Positions 7,142-16,154 of a DNA stretch of 64,000 nucleotides are shown here, piece after piece. The first letter of the stretch is position 1. Every line of letters starts with the position of its first letter. Where the stretch lies: NCBI GenBank assembly GCA_029194725.1, contig JARFXQ010000007.1:62001-126000 (forward strand), written 5' to 3'. The position numbers were made by a program, and so were the translations under genes. This DNA comes from Nitrospira sp. (GTDB lineage Bacteria; Nitrospirota; Nitrospiria; Nitrospirales; Nitrospiraceae). The notes under the pieces are model-generated. The model had not been told where the DNA came from and did not search any database. It worked only from the letters and a program-made list of their open reading frames with translations.

Positions 7142-7582
7142 TCAGAACGGCTTATACTCGAGCCATTTGCCGTTCAGGGTGATTTTGCAGCGGGTTTCCC
7201 CCTGGCTGCCGGTGACCTTTTCCATGTCCACCGTGAAATCGATCGCGCTCATGATGCCGTCTCCGAACATCTCGTTCGCCATCTCACGCAAGGAATCGCC
7301 GTACACACCGACAATTTCGAGCAATCGGTATTTGAACGGGTCCGTCATGTTGGGCAGATCCGTGCGTACCGGAAAGCGGCTCAAGGACTGGACGATCTCG
7401 TTGTCCAAATCCAAAAGCTTGCCGACCTGCACCGCTTCGTCCGGGGTAAATCGGTGATTACCGTTCAGCGCCGCCGCCACAAACGCGGGGTTCTTGCCGA
7501 GGGCTTTCGCGACGCCGGCGATCGTGAGTTTCTTCTGGAGTCGAGCGGCCTTGACCTTACTGCGTATCACTTCTTTCTCCAT
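7142..7582 (-). CDS. cynS: Cyanate hydratase (cyanase)
   Basis: A 146-residue cyanase that converts cyanate and bicarbonate to ammonium and CO2 in the cytosol. The N-terminal helix-turn-helix-like domain (about 1-75) is followed by the catalytic domain. The triad is intact: Arg86 and Glu89 in YRLLEIVGVYG and Ser112 in GIMSAIDF, each ten positions before the E. coli numbering (96, 99, 122). The sequence ends LNGKWLEYKPF as expected. The ATG is preceded by GGGAGG. No cyanate transporter or carbonic anhydrase gene flanks it. In nitrite oxidisers cyanase can release ammonium for assimilation or for ammonia-oxidising partners. Confidence 0.95.
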   Translation of the reverse strand: MEKEVIRSKVKAARLQKKLTIAGVAKALGKNPAFVAAALNGNHRFTPDEAVQVGKLLDLDNEIVQSLSRFPVRTDLPNMTDPFKYRLLEIVGVYGDSLREMANEMFGDGIMSAIDFTVDMEKVTGSQGETRCKITLNGKWLEYKPF

Positions 7583-7652
7583 GCTGGCCTCCCATGAATA
7601 GGGGTTTCAGTCAACAATCGACACGAGATCCTGTGGAAGTAGATGAACCGCT

Positions 7653-7703
7653 AACCTCTCATGTGGCCTAGGACGAAACCGAAAAGAGATATTCGCACCA
7701 AAA
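7653..7703. repeat. Intergenic repeat, copy 1
   Basis: A ~51-bp segment starting AACCTCTCATGTGGCC and ending TTCGCACCAAAA, repeated with about eight differences at 9573-9623 in the same direction. It lies between divergent/tandem genes, has no open frame, and its origin is not recognised. Confidence 0.55.
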
Positions 7704-7769
7704 GCAAGTCACCTAGCACAAGGGAGCTTCACCCCCACCCCACCCCAGAACCCATACAGGTTGATGGGC

Positions 7770-8105
7770 CTAACGATTCGAGGGTCGTCTGCCGGCCAGT
7801 TCCAGATGCAGATTAGCCTGTCGGTCCTGTTCGCGCGCCGCATCTTCATAAAACTGCGTGAGCATTTGCGCACCGGCCACCCAATCCGAATCATGTCCGA
7901 AGAGCTGTTCGTAGGTCAAGGCGCGATTGGCTTGTTCCGCTGCCTTTTTGCGGGAAATCACGGCCTGTCGAGAGTAATAGGAAGCGATTTTCAAATGGTC
8001 CTGATTTGAGTTGGGCGAGTCGGCATCAAGCTGCGCCGACAGGCCCCGGCCGCACCCGGTTGCGAACAGGAGGCTCGCTAAGAACAAGAACGTGGCGATC
8101 TTCAT
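7770..8105 (-). CDS. Small lipoprotein of unknown function
   Basis: An ~111-residue protein from the ATG at 8105 (MKIATFLFLASLLFATGCG), a clear lipoprotein signal with lipobox FATGC. GGAAGG lies about 10 nt upstream. The mature part is mostly helical and rich in Ala, Gln and charged residues (SRQAVISRKKAAEQANRAL, QFYEDAAREQDRQANLHLE), suggesting a periplasmic helical bundle. A start at 8162 is possible but would put 19 residues before the signal. No family recognised. Confidence 0.65.
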   Translation of the reverse strand: MKIATFLFLASLLFATGCGRGLSAQLDADSPNSNQDHLKIASYYSRQAVISRKKAAEQANRALTYEQLFGHDSDWVAGAQMLTQFYEDAAREQDRQANLHLELAGRRPSNR

Positions 8106-8301
8106 GCTATGGAGACCTTCCTTTACTGACATTATGCTACTGTGCGTCAGCTCGATCAACAAGGGTGCCGTTCATCTCATCACATCTCCTCTTCCGACAT
8201 ATATTTCCAGGTTCCATAGGCCCTCTAGCTCAGATGCCGCAGTCCAGCGTACAATAAATTTCAGACGAGTGGGAGGACGGTACTGGACCAGAGGAACCAC
8301 C

Positions 8302-9453
8302 ATGAAACGGACTGTGACCGCTCTGCTGTCGGTTCTGTTGGTGGGAGGGTGCGGCGTCCTCGTTCCTTACATCTACGATGCTCAAACACTACAAGATCGG
8401 TTGGTCGTGTCGATGCCGAAGGAACAAGTCCTGAAGCAGTTGGGAAAACCGAATCGTGTCGTTCAGGACGAGGGGCGGCAGGCCATTTGGGAGTATCGGC
8501 TCTATCCAGCGGGCGATTGGACTGCCTATGTGATCCATTGTCCGTTTTTCCCAAACTGCTACTTCCCGGGCGAAGCTGGGCACCCGTACTATGTCGTGTT
8601 GCAGGACAATCAATTGTGCCTCTGGGGAACGCCTGAGGTCGTCCGGCCCCTCCTGGGGCTCGTCTGTGGGCCTTCTTCTCCGCTCGATCGAAAGGAGCAT
8701 GTCCATGGAGGCCTTCGCATTTCGGTGATCCCGGTATTCATGCCTCCTCCCATCGTGCCCCTACCGCAACGTTTGGCTATCATGCCTATCGACGGGTCGT
8801 CTGATGTCGAAATCAGCTCATGGCTCGATCTGACCTTGAATTTCCTGCGCACACGCCATCCAGACTTGGTGCTGGTGGAACGAGAGGATCTGAAGGCTGT
8901 GCTGAAGGAGATGGGTATTCAATACGGCGGCCATGTCGATGATGAAACGTCGATCCACATCGGGAGACTGGTCGGCGCGGACAGTTTGCTGATCTATCGG
9001 ATGATCCAACCGGAGGGCATGCCATTGTCGGCGGCGTTCGAACTCCGCCTCTTCAGGGTTGAAAGCGGCACCACTCTGTTCCGCCAAATGATTTCGGGGA
9101 GCCAAATGTCGCCGGTACCGGTCGCAGCCAGGACCCAGCGTCCCGCCAAGCCCGAGTCTCTCGCCAGTCATCTCTTGCTCCAAGAAGCCGCCGCCTATGG
9201 ATTGGCCGCGCTCACGGCTGCCTTCGGCGATAATCCATTAGGAGTGGTGCCGGACTATACTTGGCCGGGAGAGGGCATAAAAGTACTGGACGTCCTTCAA
9301 GGGGGGCCGGGCTTCCGTGCCGGAATCAAGTCCGGCGATCAAATCATAGAGTCCGACGATCGACCGGTCGGAAGCTGGTCGGATCCGATCACACTCCCGG
9401 CGCAATTGACCGTCAGGCATGACGGGGTTCCCCTCGCGATGTCCGCCAGATGA
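8302..9453 (+). CDS. Lipoprotein with BamE/SmpA-like and PDZ domains
   Basis: A 383-residue lipoprotein; the start at 8302 follows GAGGAAC and gives signal MKRTVTALLSVLLVGGC with Cys17. Residues about 28-60 (RLVVSMPKEQVLKQLGKPNRVV) resemble a BamE/SmpA fold. The middle (about 155-310), with PQRLAIMPIDGSSDVEISSWL and a DLVLVEREDLKAVLKEMG segment, resembles CsgG/LpoB-type periplasmic domains. Residues about 325-375 (GIKVLDVLQGGPGFRAGIKSGDQII) form a PDZ domain. This combination suggests an outer-membrane-anchored scaffold. Domain calls are from pattern recognition; the CsgG-like assignment is the weakest. Confidence 0.7.
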   Translation: MKRTVTALLSVLLVGGCGVLVPYIYDAQTLQDRLVVSMPKEQVLKQLGKPNRVVQDEGRQAIWEYRLYPAGDWTAYVIHCPFFPNCYFPGEAGHPYYVVLQDNQLCLWGTPEVVRPLLGLVCGPSSPLDRKEHVHGGLRISVIPVFMPPPIVPLPQRLAIMPIDGSSDVEISSWLDLTLNFLRTRHPDLVLVEREDLKAVLKEMGIQYGGHVDDETSIHIGRLVGADSLLIYRMIQPEGMPLSAAFELRLFRVESGTTLFRQMISGSQMSPVPVAARTQRPAKPESLASHLLLQEAAAYGLAALTAAFGDNPLGVVPDYTWPGEGIKVLDVLQGGPGFRAGIKSGDQIIESDDRPVGSWSDPITLPAQLTVRHDGVPLAMSAR

Positions 9454-9572
9454 CAGGTGAAGTCGAGTGGTGTCAGGTCGAGCATGAAGGGGATAGGTTC
9501 GTGAATTTTCAATCGCTCAACTTCAGAGAGGAAGGCGATCATCATCCATGTCGATAGGATCCAATACACTGC

Positions 9573-9623
9573 AACCTCTCATGCGGCCTTGGACGTAACT
9601 GGAAGGAGGTGTTCGCACCAAAA
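9573..9623. repeat. Intergenic repeat, copy 2
   Basis: Second copy of the ~51-bp repeat at 7653-7703, here between the convergent ends of the BamE/PDZ lipoprotein gene and the RlmI-type gene. Confidence 0.55.
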
Positions 9624-9628
9624 ATCTG

Positions 9629-10804
9629 CTAAAGCACCTGCACAATGAAACACTTCAGATAGCGAGTCTCGGGCACGTCGGCAAGAATCGGATGGTCGGC
9701 GCTTTGGCCTCGTTGTTCGATCAAACGAATGTCTCGCCTCGCATCACGGGCGGCGAGACGAATGCTGTTCCAGAGATCCGCTTCTGTTACTGGGTGAGAA
9801 CAGCTACATGTAATCAGAAACCCGTCCGGCTTCAACAATTTCAAACCCAATAGATTAATGTCCTTGTATCCAGCCAGCGCGCCAGGCACGGCCTGTTTGC
9901 TGCGAGCGAATGCCGGCGGATCGAGGATGGCGAGATCATAGCGTCGCCCGGCTTTCACCAGGTGGCGCATTTCCTCGAACGCATCGGCTTGGCGGTAGGT
10001 ACAGCGGTTCGCTACCTGATTCATAATAGCGTGCTGTCGGGCGATCGTCAGCGTGTCTGGGCTGGCATCAAGACTCTCTACCGACATCGCTCCCGCCAGA
10101 GCCGCATGAATACCGAAGGCACCGGTATGACAAAATACTTCCAACACCTCGGCTCCTGCTGCCAACTTTGCTGCAGCCAGCCGATTCTCCCGTTGATCGC
10201 AAAACCAACCGGTCTTTTGTCCCCGTTCCACATCGACGAGAAACTTGGCAGACCCCTCCCGAATCTCAACTTGTGTCGGACCGTTGCCGCGAAGAAAGCC
10301 TCGTTCAAGCGGCAGTCCTTCGAGTTGCCGACTCTTCGCGTCGTTCCGGAGATAAACACTCACGCCGTTCAATTCCTTCACTAGCAGGTCGGCCAACAGC
10401 TCTTTCCTACAGTCCATGCCAACAGACAGAGTCTGCATGACCAGCAACTGATCATACCGATCAACAATCAGCCCCGGCAGTCGATCTCCTTCTCCATAAA
10501 TCAGGCGATAAGCATTGGCCTGAGTAATCACACGCTGTCGTAAGCGGATCGCCTGTTGAATTCTCCCCTGCCAGAAGGTCTCGTCGATCGGTTCATCTCG
10601 GAACGTCAGCAGGCGGACTCTGATTTTCGAAGCGGGGCTATAGAGGCCGCGCCCATAGAATCGGCCGTCTGGGGTGAGTACATCGATCAGGCCGCCGGCT
10701 ATTGCTTCACCGACCACTGCTCCCAACTGACCTGCATAGATCCAAAGATGACGACTCTCTGGCCCACGTGATGCAGTGAGATGAATCTGTGCCGTTTGTG
10801 TCAT
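9629..10804 (-). CDS. rlmI: RlmI-type class I rRNA (cytosine-C5) methyltransferase
   Basis: From the ATG at 10804 (MTQTAQIHL; AGGGG upstream) this is a 391-residue protein. The N-terminal PUA domain (HLWIYAGQLGAVVGEAIAGG) is followed by a Rossmann SAM-binding domain with LEVFCHTGAFGIHAA and the motif ILDPPAFARSK. RlmI methylates C5 of a cytosine in 23S rRNA (C1962 in E. coli). The C-terminal LKCFIVQVL is shared with the remnant at 6226. It is transcribed away from the TPP-enzyme gene at 10970. Assignment to RlmI rather than a paralogue such as RlmK-N is by overall similarity. Confidence 0.8.
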   Translation of the reverse strand: MTQTAQIHLTASRGPESRHLWIYAGQLGAVVGEAIAGGLIDVLTPDGRFYGRGLYSPASKIRVRLLTFRDEPIDETFWQGRIQQAIRLRQRVITQANAYRLIYGEGDRLPGLIVDRYDQLLVMQTLSVGMDCRKELLADLLVKELNGVSVYLRNDAKSRQLEGLPLERGFLRGNGPTQVEIREGSAKFLVDVERGQKTGWFCDQRENRLAAAKLAAGAEVLEVFCHTGAFGIHAALAGAMSVESLDASPDTLTIARQHAIMNQVANRCTYRQADAFEEMRHLVKAGRRYDLAILDPPAFARSKQAVPGALAGYKDINLLGLKLLKPDGFLITCSCSHPVTEADLWNSIRLAARDARRDIRLIEQRGQSADHPILADVPETRYLKCFIVQVL

Positions 10805-10969
10805 ACCTTTTCCCCTGCCATGTTGTACCCGACTCTGGGAGTGAGTGGTCAAGTGCGGGATGAGGAACATCGTGGACCGCCCGGTTGTTCTTGACGAAGT
10901 GTCGTCGGTATGTTTTCCTGAAGACAGAACATCGAGTCACGATCAAGTGGTCACCATCGAGAGTACGTC

Positions 10970-12631
10970 ATGAGCGACAAGGCTACGATCGGATCGGCTG
11001 TGTTGGATCGCCTGCACCGCCTCGGTGTCCGCCATATCTTCGGTATCCCAGGCGACTATGTCTTGTCTCTCTACCAGCTGATCGAGGCCTCTCCGATCAA
11101 GCATATCGGGACAACGAGAGAAGATTGCGCCGGTTTTGCCGCTGACGCCTATGCTCGGATCAACGGCATTGGAGCGGTCTGTGTCACCTACTGTGTCGGC
11201 GGGCTCAATACGGTCAACGCCATCGCCTGCGCCTATGCGGAACGATCGCCGGTGGTCCTGCTCACCGGCTCTCCCGGGCTCTCGGAACGGACCCGCACAC
11301 CGTACCTGCATCATATGGTTCGCGATTTTTCCACGCAACGAGAGGTCTTCGAACGGATGACTGTCGCCGCGGTGGCGTTGGACGATCCCTTGACCGCCGA
11401 GCGAGAAATGGATCAGGCCTTTACCGCCCTGCTTCACTACCGTCGTCCCATTTACATCGAAATTCCGAGAGACATGGTTCACTGCCCGCTGACAGGAGGC
11501 ATGAAACCGTTCTGCATTGAAGACACTCCAAGTGATCCGGCTGCCCTGGAAGAGGCGATCGGTGAAGTGCGGATCATGCTCGCCTCGGCTAAACGACCGG
11601 CCATGCTCGTTGGAGCAGAAGTGGGGCGGTTCGGGCTTCAGGACGATTTGGCTCGTTTGGTAGAACGTCTCAACATTCCCGTCGCCTCGACGTTGCTCGG
11701 CAAATCAACCATCCGCGAGGATCATCCGCTCTATATCGGCGTCTACGGCGGACTGATCGGCCGGGACGACGTGCAACGGTTCATCAACGATTCCGATTGC
11801 CTGTTGATCCTGGGATCTATTCTGTCCGATGTTGAAGATCTGGATGCCACGTCGCCCTTACTCTCCGAGGGACGAACCATCCACGCCACAGCCGACCGTG
11901 TCGCTATTAAGCACCATCGGTATGAAGCCATCAAGTTCCAGGACTTCGTCCAGGGCTTGGTGAAATCTCCGCTTCCTTCCTTTTCCCATTCCCAACGATC
12001 GCTCCCATCCCAGACCGGCCTAGGATCCTTACCTCCGAACTTGGACGCTCCGGTGACATTGGAGGGACTCTTCCGGCATTTGGATACGGTACTGACCGAA
12101 AAGACGGTCGTAATCGCGGACGTCGGCGAATCACTCTTTGCAGCGGCTGACCTGCACGTGCGCCATCGATTCGAGTTTCTGTCGCCGGCCTATTACACCT
12201 CGATGGGATTCGCCGTTCCCGCTGCCTTAGGAGCCTCGTTCGCTGACCCCAGCCTGCGACCTATCGTCCTGGTAGGAGACGGCGCATTTCAGATGACGGG
12301 CACTGAGTTGGCAAGCTGCGTCCGCTACGGGCAGGCTCCGATTGTGATCCTGCTTAATAATCGCGGCTATTCAACTGAACGAGAAATCTTGGACGGTCCC
12401 TTCAACGATGTCTATGAATGGCAATATGACAAGCTGTGCGAGCTGATTGGGGGTGGACGAGGCTCGCGGGTAAGCACCCAGAGAGAGTTCGAACAGAGCC
12501 TCGCCGCTGCCTTTGCAGATCAACATCAGCTGCATCTCCTCAATGTTCTCCTGAGCTCCAGGGATCGATCGCCCGGCATGGTGCGTTTGGCAAGACGCTT
12601 GGGTAAGAAGCTTTCTACTGATAAACCATAG
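10970..12631 (+). CDS. Thiamine-diphosphate 2-keto acid decarboxylase (pyruvate/indolepyruvate decarboxylase type)
   Basis: A 553-residue ThDP enzyme of the PDC/IPDC group. The ThDP-activating glutamate is Glu51 in TREDCAGFAADAYAR, and the paired active-site histidines of decarboxylases are His114-His115 in PYLHHMVRDF; positions agree with bacterial PDC. The ThDP/Mg site is GDGAFQMTGTELASC followed by NNRGYSTEREI. It should decarboxylate a 2-keto acid to the aldehyde. A proline/serine-rich linker (about 325-350) separates the middle and C-terminal domains. Substrate (pyruvate, indolepyruvate or phenylpyruvate) cannot be told from sequence. It is monocistronic, divergent from rlmI. Confidence 0.85.
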   Translation: MSDKATIGSAVLDRLHRLGVRHIFGIPGDYVLSLYQLIEASPIKHIGTTREDCAGFAADAYARINGIGAVCVTYCVGGLNTVNAIACAYAERSPVVLLTGSPGLSERTRTPYLHHMVRDFSTQREVFERMTVAAVALDDPLTAEREMDQAFTALLHYRRPIYIEIPRDMVHCPLTGGMKPFCIEDTPSDPAALEEAIGEVRIMLASAKRPAMLVGAEVGRFGLQDDLARLVERLNIPVASTLLGKSTIREDHPLYIGVYGGLIGRDDVQRFINDSDCLLILGSILSDVEDLDATSPLLSEGRTIHATADRVAIKHHRYEAIKFQDFVQGLVKSPLPSFSHSQRSLPSQTGLGSLPPNLDAPVTLEGLFRHLDTVLTEKTVVIADVGESLFAAADLHVRHRFEFLSPAYYTSMGFAVPAALGASFADPSLRPIVLVGDGAFQMTGTELASCVRYGQAPIVILLNNRGYSTEREILDGPFNDVYEWQYDKLCELIGGGRGSRVSTQREFEQSLAAAFADQHQLHLLNVLLSSRDRSPGMVRLARRLGKKLSTDKP

Positions 12632-12776
12632 GGGCAACCCTCCACTCCTGTCTGCTTTCCCCTACATCTCCATAAGGTACTTCCAATAGCTCCCCCGCAA
12701 ATTATGCGTGAGGCGATGGGAGTCTCTGGCTTTGCCAATGGGCAACGATGGTACACTCCCTGCACCCTTTCTGCAT

Positions 12777-12803
12777 TTGTATTTCACTTAGCCGAGGTAT
12801 AAT
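12777..12803 (+). promoter_or_regulatory. Candidate sigma-70-type promoter of the osmolyte operon
   Basis: TTGTAT at 12777-12782 and a perfect TATAAT at 12798-12803, with a 15-bp spacer (slightly short), lie about 77 bp before the TTG start of the first gene. It is the only consensus -10 found in this gap. Confidence 0.5.
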
Positions 12804-12879
12804 CTAGCCCCCCTCGTCTATCTGACTTTACGCGAGACCGGCTTTCAGTAATAATTAGGGATCCGCAAAAGGGGATACC

Positions 12880-14124
12880 TTGTCTGATTTTTATCAAAAT
12901 GGGGTCGTGACTGTTCTCCACCGTCTCGGTCAGTCCAATATCGAGCAGCTCGAGCATGAGCTCGAACGGTATGCAAAGACGACTCCAATCGCCTTGGTTC
13001 TCCCCTCGCTCTATTCTGAGCTGGAGCGGCCGGCTCTCAAGCGAATCATCGAAATCCTCGGTGAAGTTCGATATGTCAACGAAATCGTCATCTCCTTGGA
13101 CCAAGCCTCCGCGTTGGAATTCAGGCTGGCCAAGCAATTTTTTTCCCAGCTGCCCCAACGAGTCCGCGTGGTCTGGAACGACGGCGCCCGGATCCAGGCG
13201 CTATTGAACACGCTCGTCTCGCATGAAATCGACATCGGGCTCCAGGGCAAAGGACGCGGATGTTGGACGGCCTACGGCTACGTGTTGGCCCGAGGCCAGA
13301 GCCAGGTGATCGCCATTCATGACTGCGATATCGTGAGTTACGATCGCCAATACCTCGCTCGCCTCTGTTATCCCGTCGCCAACCCGAACCTCGCCTACGA
13401 ATTCTGTAAAGGATACTACAGCCGCGTGACGGATCGGATGCATGGACGGGTGACGCGCCTCTTCATCACTCCGCTGATCCGCAGCCTACAACTGTTGGTC
13501 GGACCTCATCCCCTGCTCTCCTTTCTGGATAGTTTTCGCTACCCGCTTGCCGGTGAATTCGCGATGGTGCGGGATCTGGCCTGGATCAATCGTATTCCAG
13601 GCGACTGGGGTTTGGAGGTCGGTATGCTGGCGGAGGTATACCGCAATTGCGCGCTCCGTCGGATCTGTCAAGCGGACATCGCCGATGCCTATGAGCACAA
13701 GCATCAAACGCTGTCGACGCACAATCCGGATGCGGGTTTGTTGAAAATGTGCATCGACATCACGAAGTCCTTGTTTCGAAACTTGGCGAGCGAAGGTCTG
13801 GTCCTCTCGGAAAGCATACTCAAAACATTGCGGGCCACGTATCTCCAAGCTGCGCAAGAAGCGATCAGCCGGTATGAAAATGACGCGGCAATCAACAGCT
13901 TGCGTTTTGACCGGCATGAGGAGCGGCGCGCCGTCGAAGTTTTTCTACGCGGCATGACCTTGGCGACGGACAGTTTCCTCGGAGATCCGTTGGGCGTCCC
14001 TATGATCTCGAACTGGAGTCGCGTCGCCCACGCCGTACCAGATATTTTTCATCGGCTGATGGATGCTGTGGAACAAGACCATGCCTGGGACCCCGCAGCG
14101 GAAACACGACAGCCTGTCTCATGA
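12880..14124 (+). CDS. GT81-type glycosyltransferase (glucosyl-3-phosphoglycerate synthase-like)
   Basis: A 414-residue GT-A glycosyltransferase. The sugar-nucleotide DxD-type motif is in AIHDCDIVSYDRQYLARL; the hallmarks of glucosyl- or mannosyl-3-phosphoglycerate synthases follow: FCKGYYSRVTDRMHGRVTRL, YPLAGEFAMVRDL, GDWGLEVGMLAEVY and AYEHKHQ. It should transfer a glucosyl group to 3-phosphoglycerate in the cytosol. The start is a TTG preceded by AGGGG. The stop overlaps the next gene by ATGA, and a HAD phosphatase for the phosphorylated product ends the operon. Glucose versus mannose donor is unresolved. Confidence 0.8.
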   Translation: MSDFYQNGVVTVLHRLGQSNIEQLEHELERYAKTTPIALVLPSLYSELERPALKRIIEILGEVRYVNEIVISLDQASALEFRLAKQFFSQLPQRVRVVWNDGARIQALLNTLVSHEIDIGLQGKGRGCWTAYGYVLARGQSQVIAIHDCDIVSYDRQYLARLCYPVANPNLAYEFCKGYYSRVTDRMHGRVTRLFITPLIRSLQLLVGPHPLLSFLDSFRYPLAGEFAMVRDLAWINRIPGDWGLEVGMLAEVYRNCALRRICQADIADAYEHKHQTLSTHNPDAGLLKMCIDITKSLFRNLASEGLVLSESILKTLRATYLQAAQEAISRYENDAAINSLRFDRHEERRAVEVFLRGMTLATDSFLGDPLGVPMISNWSRVAHAVPDIFHRLMDAVEQDHAWDPAAETRQPVS

Positions 14125-15446
14125 ACACCGGACTGATCCCACTCACTCCTGAAACCGAAGAGATGCTGGAAGCGGTGCGCAGCGCCGATATTCTGGTCGG
14201 CATTCCCAGCTTCAATAATGCGGGCACCGTGGGACATGTCGTTCGCGCTGTCGGAGCGGGTCTGGCAAAATACTTCCACGGCCATCGTGCCGTCCTCGTG
14301 AATGCCGACGGCGGCTCCACCGACGACACTGCGGCTATCGTCGCCCATACCATGGTCGATCTGGAACCCCTCTTCATCAGCGATCGGCAGAGCACGCTGC
14401 ACCGGATTATCACGCCCTATTACGGTATCCCCGGCAAGGGCAGCGCGTTTCGCACGATTTTCGAGATCGCTCGGCGACTCAAAGTCACGGCTTGTGCCGT
14501 CGTCGATTCGGACGTCCGCAGCATCACACCCGAGTGGATGGACCTGCTCCTTCATCCGATCATTAAAGAAGGCTACGACTATGTGGCCCCGTACTATCGA
14601 CGCCACAAGTATGACGGGACCATCACCAACAGCATCGCCTATCCCCTTACCAGAGCCCTCTATGGGCAGGAAGTCCGTCAGCCGATCGGCGGAGATTTCG
14701 GATTCACCGGAGACCTGGCCCAACACTATCTCGAGAAGCATGTCTGGGAGTCCGATGTCGCGCGCTTCGGGATCGACATTTGGATGACGACCGAAGCCAT
14801 CACCAGCGGGGCCAAGGTGTGTCAGAGTTTTCTCGGGGCCAAGATTCATGATCCCAAGGATCCTGCCGCTGATCTCTCCTCCATGTTGCGGCAGGTCGTG
14901 GGTGCCTTGTTCGCCTTGATGGAAGCCCATGCCCCCAGCTGGCTTCCCGTCACAGGTTCGCGAAAGATGCCTCTCTTCGGCTTCCAGTATGAGGTGGGAG
15001 TTGAGCCGGTGAACGTCAATATCGAACGGATGGTGGATTTGTTTCATCTCGGGCTTACGGATCTGCACGACATTTGGGCGCGCATTCTCTCCGAAGACGC
15101 GCTGGATCACCTGTCCCGTCTTCGGGATGTCCCCATACGGGACTTCCGCATTCCTGATTCACTCTGGGCGCAGGTTATTTATGATGCGGCCCTCGCGCAT
15201 CATCGGAGCGTGCTCCCACAAGAACACCTCTTGAAAGCGTTGACCCCTCTCTATTTAGGGAAGACTGCGTCATTCGTGATGGATAGTCAGGGATTGACGA
15301 CGGCAGAGGCCGAACACCTCATTGAAGCGCTCTGCAGAACGTTCGAGAAACAGAAAGAATACCTTGTCGCACGTTGGCCTCAGTCTCAAGACGCGCGCGA
15401 AGTCATCGGCGCCGCCCACGTGAGGCCTGAAAGGAGCCAGCCATGA
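14121..15446 (+). CDS. Family 2/81-like glycosyltransferase, possible glucosylglycerate synthase
   Basis: A 441-residue GT-A enzyme. It opens the catalytic domain with ILVGIPSFNNAGTVGHVV, has LVNADGGSTDDT and the DxD motif AVVDSDVRSITPEW, then GTITNSIAYPLTRALYG, PIGGDFGFTGDLAQHYL and a long helical C-terminal part. It is distinct from the first gene but in the same broad group. Organisms such as Persephonella carry both a phosphorylated route (GpgS/GpgP) and a direct glucosylglycerate synthase, and this gene could be the latter. That role is a hypothesis from context. ATGA overlaps join it to both neighbours, giving strong coupling. Confidence 0.7.
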   Translation: MNTGLIPLTPETEEMLEAVRSADILVGIPSFNNAGTVGHVVRAVGAGLAKYFHGHRAVLVNADGGSTDDTAAIVAHTMVDLEPLFISDRQSTLHRIITPYYGIPGKGSAFRTIFEIARRLKVTACAVVDSDVRSITPEWMDLLLHPIIKEGYDYVAPYYRRHKYDGTITNSIAYPLTRALYGQEVRQPIGGDFGFTGDLAQHYLEKHVWESDVARFGIDIWMTTEAITSGAKVCQSFLGAKIHDPKDPAADLSSMLRQVVGALFALMEAHAPSWLPVTGSRKMPLFGFQYEVGVEPVNVNIERMVDLFHLGLTDLHDIWARILSEDALDHLSRLRDVPIRDFRIPDSLWAQVIYDAALAHHRSVLPQEHLLKALTPLYLGKTASFVMDSQGLTTAEAEHLIEALCRTFEKQKEYLVARWPQSQDAREVIGAAHVRPERSQP

Positions 15447-16150
15447 CTTCAAGCTGGGAACAGACCTTACTCGGACCGGTTGCGGCACTCGGTGAACGCG
15501 TCCTCGCCATTCTTCCCAATGTGTTGGCCATGATGATTCTCTTGCTGGTCGGCCTGGGCGCTGCCTGGGGCATGGGGCACTTGATGGAACGGTTGCTGCG
15601 CGTCATCGGTTTGGATCGACTCTGCGATCGGATCGGTATCGCGGCAGCCCTGCTGAGAGGAGGCCTCAAAGCCGATCCGTCCTACATCATCGGCCGCATT
15701 ACATACTGGCTGATCGTGATCTTTGCCACCACGGCATCTCTGGGCGCGCTCGACGTTGCTCCGATCAATCAGGCGGCTCAGTCGCTCTTGTCGTACATTC
15801 CTCATATAGTCACAGCGGCCGTGATCGGGATCATCGGCTATCTCGTCTCGAATTTTGTGTCACAGGCGGTCCTCATTGCTGCCGTGAACGCGGGATTGCC
15901 TCCGGCCCGCTGGATCGCAGCCGGGACCAGGTGGGGTATTCAACTCTTGACGGTGGCCATGGCGCTCGAACAGTTGGGGATTGCCCAGCATATTGTCGTC
16001 GTTGGATTCGGTATTACCTGGGGAGGCCTCGTCCTAGCCGCTGCGCTGGCGCTGGGATTAGGTGGTAAAGACCTCGCGAAGGATTTCCTGGAGAGACGGC
16101 TGGCCGGACATTCCCGGTCGCAGATCAACGAGGACCTACGACATCTCTAA
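15443..16150 (+). CDS. MscS-like / TM-helix-repeat membrane protein
   Basis: A 235-residue inner-membrane protein with about five transmembrane segments (VLAMMILLLVGLGAAWGMG, YWLIVIFATTASLGAL, IVTAAVIGIIGYLVSNFVSQ, and two more to residue ~205). It carries the conserved-TM-helix repeats found at the N-terminus of many small-conductance mechanosensitive channels, ending LGLGGKDLAKDFLERRL. There is no MscS cytoplasmic beta domain. In an osmolyte operon it may release solute upon osmotic downshift, which is inference. Start and stop overlap or abut neighbouring genes. Confidence 0.75.
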   Translation: MTSSWEQTLLGPVAALGERVLAILPNVLAMMILLLVGLGAAWGMGHLMERLLRVIGLDRLCDRIGIAAALLRGGLKADPSYIIGRITYWLIVIFATTASLGALDVAPINQAAQSLLSYIPHIVTAAVIGIIGYLVSNFVSQAVLIAAVNAGLPPARWIAAGTRWGIQLLTVAMALEQLGIAQHIVVVGFGITWGGLVLAAALALGLGGKDLAKDFLERRLAGHSRSQINEDLRHL

Positions 16151-16154
16151 ACCC

